Below are positions 5,167-5,817 of a stretch of 5,817 bases of DNA, one piece after another. Within the stretch, counting starts at the first letter, position 1, and the number at the start of each line of letters is the position of its first letter. This DNA comes from an uncultured Paracoccaceae bacterium. GTDB lineage: Bacteria > Pseudomonadota > Alphaproteobacteria > Rhodobacterales > Rhodobacteraceae. A program made the position numbers and the translations under genes. A model generated the notes under the pieces. That model was not told the DNA's origin and searched no databases. It worked only from the letters and a program-made list of their open reading frames with translations. The stretch spans positions 1-5,817 of the forward strand of contig CAJXHQ010000224.1 in assembly GCA_913054485.1 (NCBI GenBank), given 5' to 3'.

Positions 5167-5205
5167 CAAGGGGCAAAACAAACTGCTGCCCGGCTTTTCC
5201 CCTTG
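5167..5205. promoter_or_regulatory. Imperfect 11-bp inverted repeat overlapping the candidate -35 of the pentapeptide gene
   Basis: CAAGGGG (5167-5173) plus AAAA (5175-5178) pair with TTTT (5195-5198) and CCCCTTG (5199-5205), with a single bulged C at 5174 and a 16-base spacer. It sits in the 139-base divergent region and covers the start of the TTGAGC hexamer at 5203. It could be an operator for either gene; there is no regulator nearby to pair it with. Confidence 0.35.
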
Positions 5206-5229
5206 AGCACCAGAGGTGCCTGCTATCAT
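5203..5229 (+). promoter_or_regulatory. Candidate extended -10 promoter for the pentapeptide-repeat gene
   Basis: TTGAGC at 5203-5208 (four of six matches to TTGACA) is followed after 15 bases by TATCAT at 5224-5229 (five of six matches to TATAAT). TG at 5221-5222 forms the extended -10 TGCTATCAT. The short spacer is tolerated by extended -10 promoters. Transcription would begin near 5236, leaving only about seven bases before the ATG at 5243. Confidence 0.45.
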
Positions 5230-5242
5230 ATCTCTGCGGCGC

Positions 5243-5817
5243 ATGCCGCCGCAACAAGCAGGGATTTTCCGTGAACAGGCCGCTACCCTTGACGAAGTCC
5301 TTGCAACCGGCGGCTGCCGCGACCGGGATCTTTCCGGCTTCGACTTTGAACAGGTCGAGGATGACCAGGAGCTGGAATTCGAAAACTGCGAACTGCGCGC
5401 AACCCGCATCAAGGGCGATGTGCTGATCGCCAGCAAGTGGACCTCCTGCGCGTTTCTCGACTGTGAATTTGCTGGCGCCAGCCTGCGCGAGGCCGAGTTC
5501 CGCAACTGCAGCTTCTTTGCCGCCAGCAGCCAGACCGGCGCGGAATTCCGGCTCTGCGACATGAGCTTTGCCACATTCGCCGGCTGCAATCTGTCGCTGG
5601 CAGTGATCTCTGGCTGCGACGGCTACAATGTGACGTTCAAAGACTGCAAACTGCTGGGCGCGCGGATCGAGCGGATGGATTTCTCCCGCAAACTGGGGCG
5701 CAAGACGCTCAATACCGCCGCCTTCACCGCCTGCACCCTGGAAAACGCCTCCCTTGCGGATCTGGACCTTACGTCGGCTGACTTCAACGAAAGCGACCTC
5801 ACCGGCGCCGACCTGCG
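5243..5817 (+). CDS. Qnr-like pentapeptide-repeat protein, partial (runs off right edge)
   Basis: From the ATG at 5243 the frame is open for 191 codons to the window end. The protein begins MPPQQAGIFREQAATLDEVL and then becomes a pentapeptide-repeat right-handed beta-helix. Each five-residue step carries a central L or F with a small residue or cysteine before it: NCEL, SCAF, DCEF, NCSF, LCDM, GCNL, DCKL, ACTL, then ADFNESDLTGADL. The cysteine-rich faces resemble Qnr proteins. So does CNLSLAVISGCDGYNVTFKDCKLLGA (residues 115-140), followed by a break at DFSRKLGRKTLNTAAF. That matches the order of the Qnr central section and its second loop as I recall it. Qnr and MfpA mimic DNA and bind gyrase or topoisomerase IV; that role here is inference. 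No Shine-Dalgarno is visible, and the ATG sits in the loop of a 7-bp GC hairpin (5235-5253). A GTG at 5216 is a less likely start because it overlaps the promoter candidate. Confidence 0.8.
   Translation, partial: MPPQQAGIFREQAATLDEVLATGGCRDRDLSGFDFEQVEDDQELEFENCELRATRIKGDVLIASKWTSCAFLDCEFAGASLREAEFRNCSFFAASSQTGAEFRLCDMSFATFAGCNLSLAVISGCDGYNVTFKDCKLLGARIERMDFSRKLGRKTLNTAAFTACTLENASLADLDLTSADFNESDLTGADL

Noticed and set aside
5271..5400. GTG start at 5271 with a purine-rich upstream stretch for the last gene
   Set aside because: That GTG is in a different frame from the pentapeptide repeats; the repeat frame leads back to the ATG at 5243.

Overview
The window is GC-rich DNA (roughly 60-65% by eye) with compact, often divergent gene pairs. 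Its protein families fit an alphaproteobacterium: a divergent LysR/azoreductase pair, an EamA exporter, and a stand-alone prolyl-tRNA editing protein. The 'CGAAATACTCCGGGG' string followed by GC hairpins after a gene end is a style I associate with Rhodobacteraceae. A marine Roseobacter-group member (Leisingera/Phaeobacter/Ruegeria type) is my best guess. This is inference, as the window holds no rRNA or other taxonomic marker.

Layout, left to right. (1) The first 120 bases are the N-terminus of a minus-strand membrane protein that leaves the window. It is divergent from a plus-strand, probably exported alpha/beta hydrolase (264-1283). The 143 bases between them hold a perfect 15-bp inverted repeat built from two AACCGGTT palindromes exactly 21 bp apart, a good operator candidate. 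(2) A convergent gap (1284-1436) is packed with four palindromes or hairpins. (3) A minus-strand pair follows: a LysR-family regulator (2336-3214) and an EamA/DMT transporter (1437-2339), coupled by a GTGA start/stop overlap. (4) Divergent from the regulator, across 136 bases with a roughly 50-bp imperfect dyad, is an FMN-dependent NADH-azoreductase (3351-3923). A small two-helix membrane protein of unknown function (3964-4500) follows it. A 10-bp hairpin ends exactly at that protein's start codon. (5) A short convergent gap with GC hairpins separates it from a minus-strand Ala-tRNA(Pro) editing protein (4573-5103). (6) Divergent from that gene is a cysteine-rich pentapeptide-repeat protein with a Qnr-like layout. 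It starts at 5243 and runs off the right edge.

How the genes may work together. The LysR regulator lies between the azoreductase and the transporter, and probably controls one or both in response to an electrophile, quinone or azo-type compound. That gives a small detoxify-and-export module. The editing protein is housekeeping quality control for proline tRNA. The pentapeptide protein may be a gyrase-interacting DNA mimic. I see no mobile element, CRISPR array, tRNA or rRNA, and no clearly new multigene system. The least explained items are the structured intergenic regions, the small membrane protein and the Qnr-like protein.
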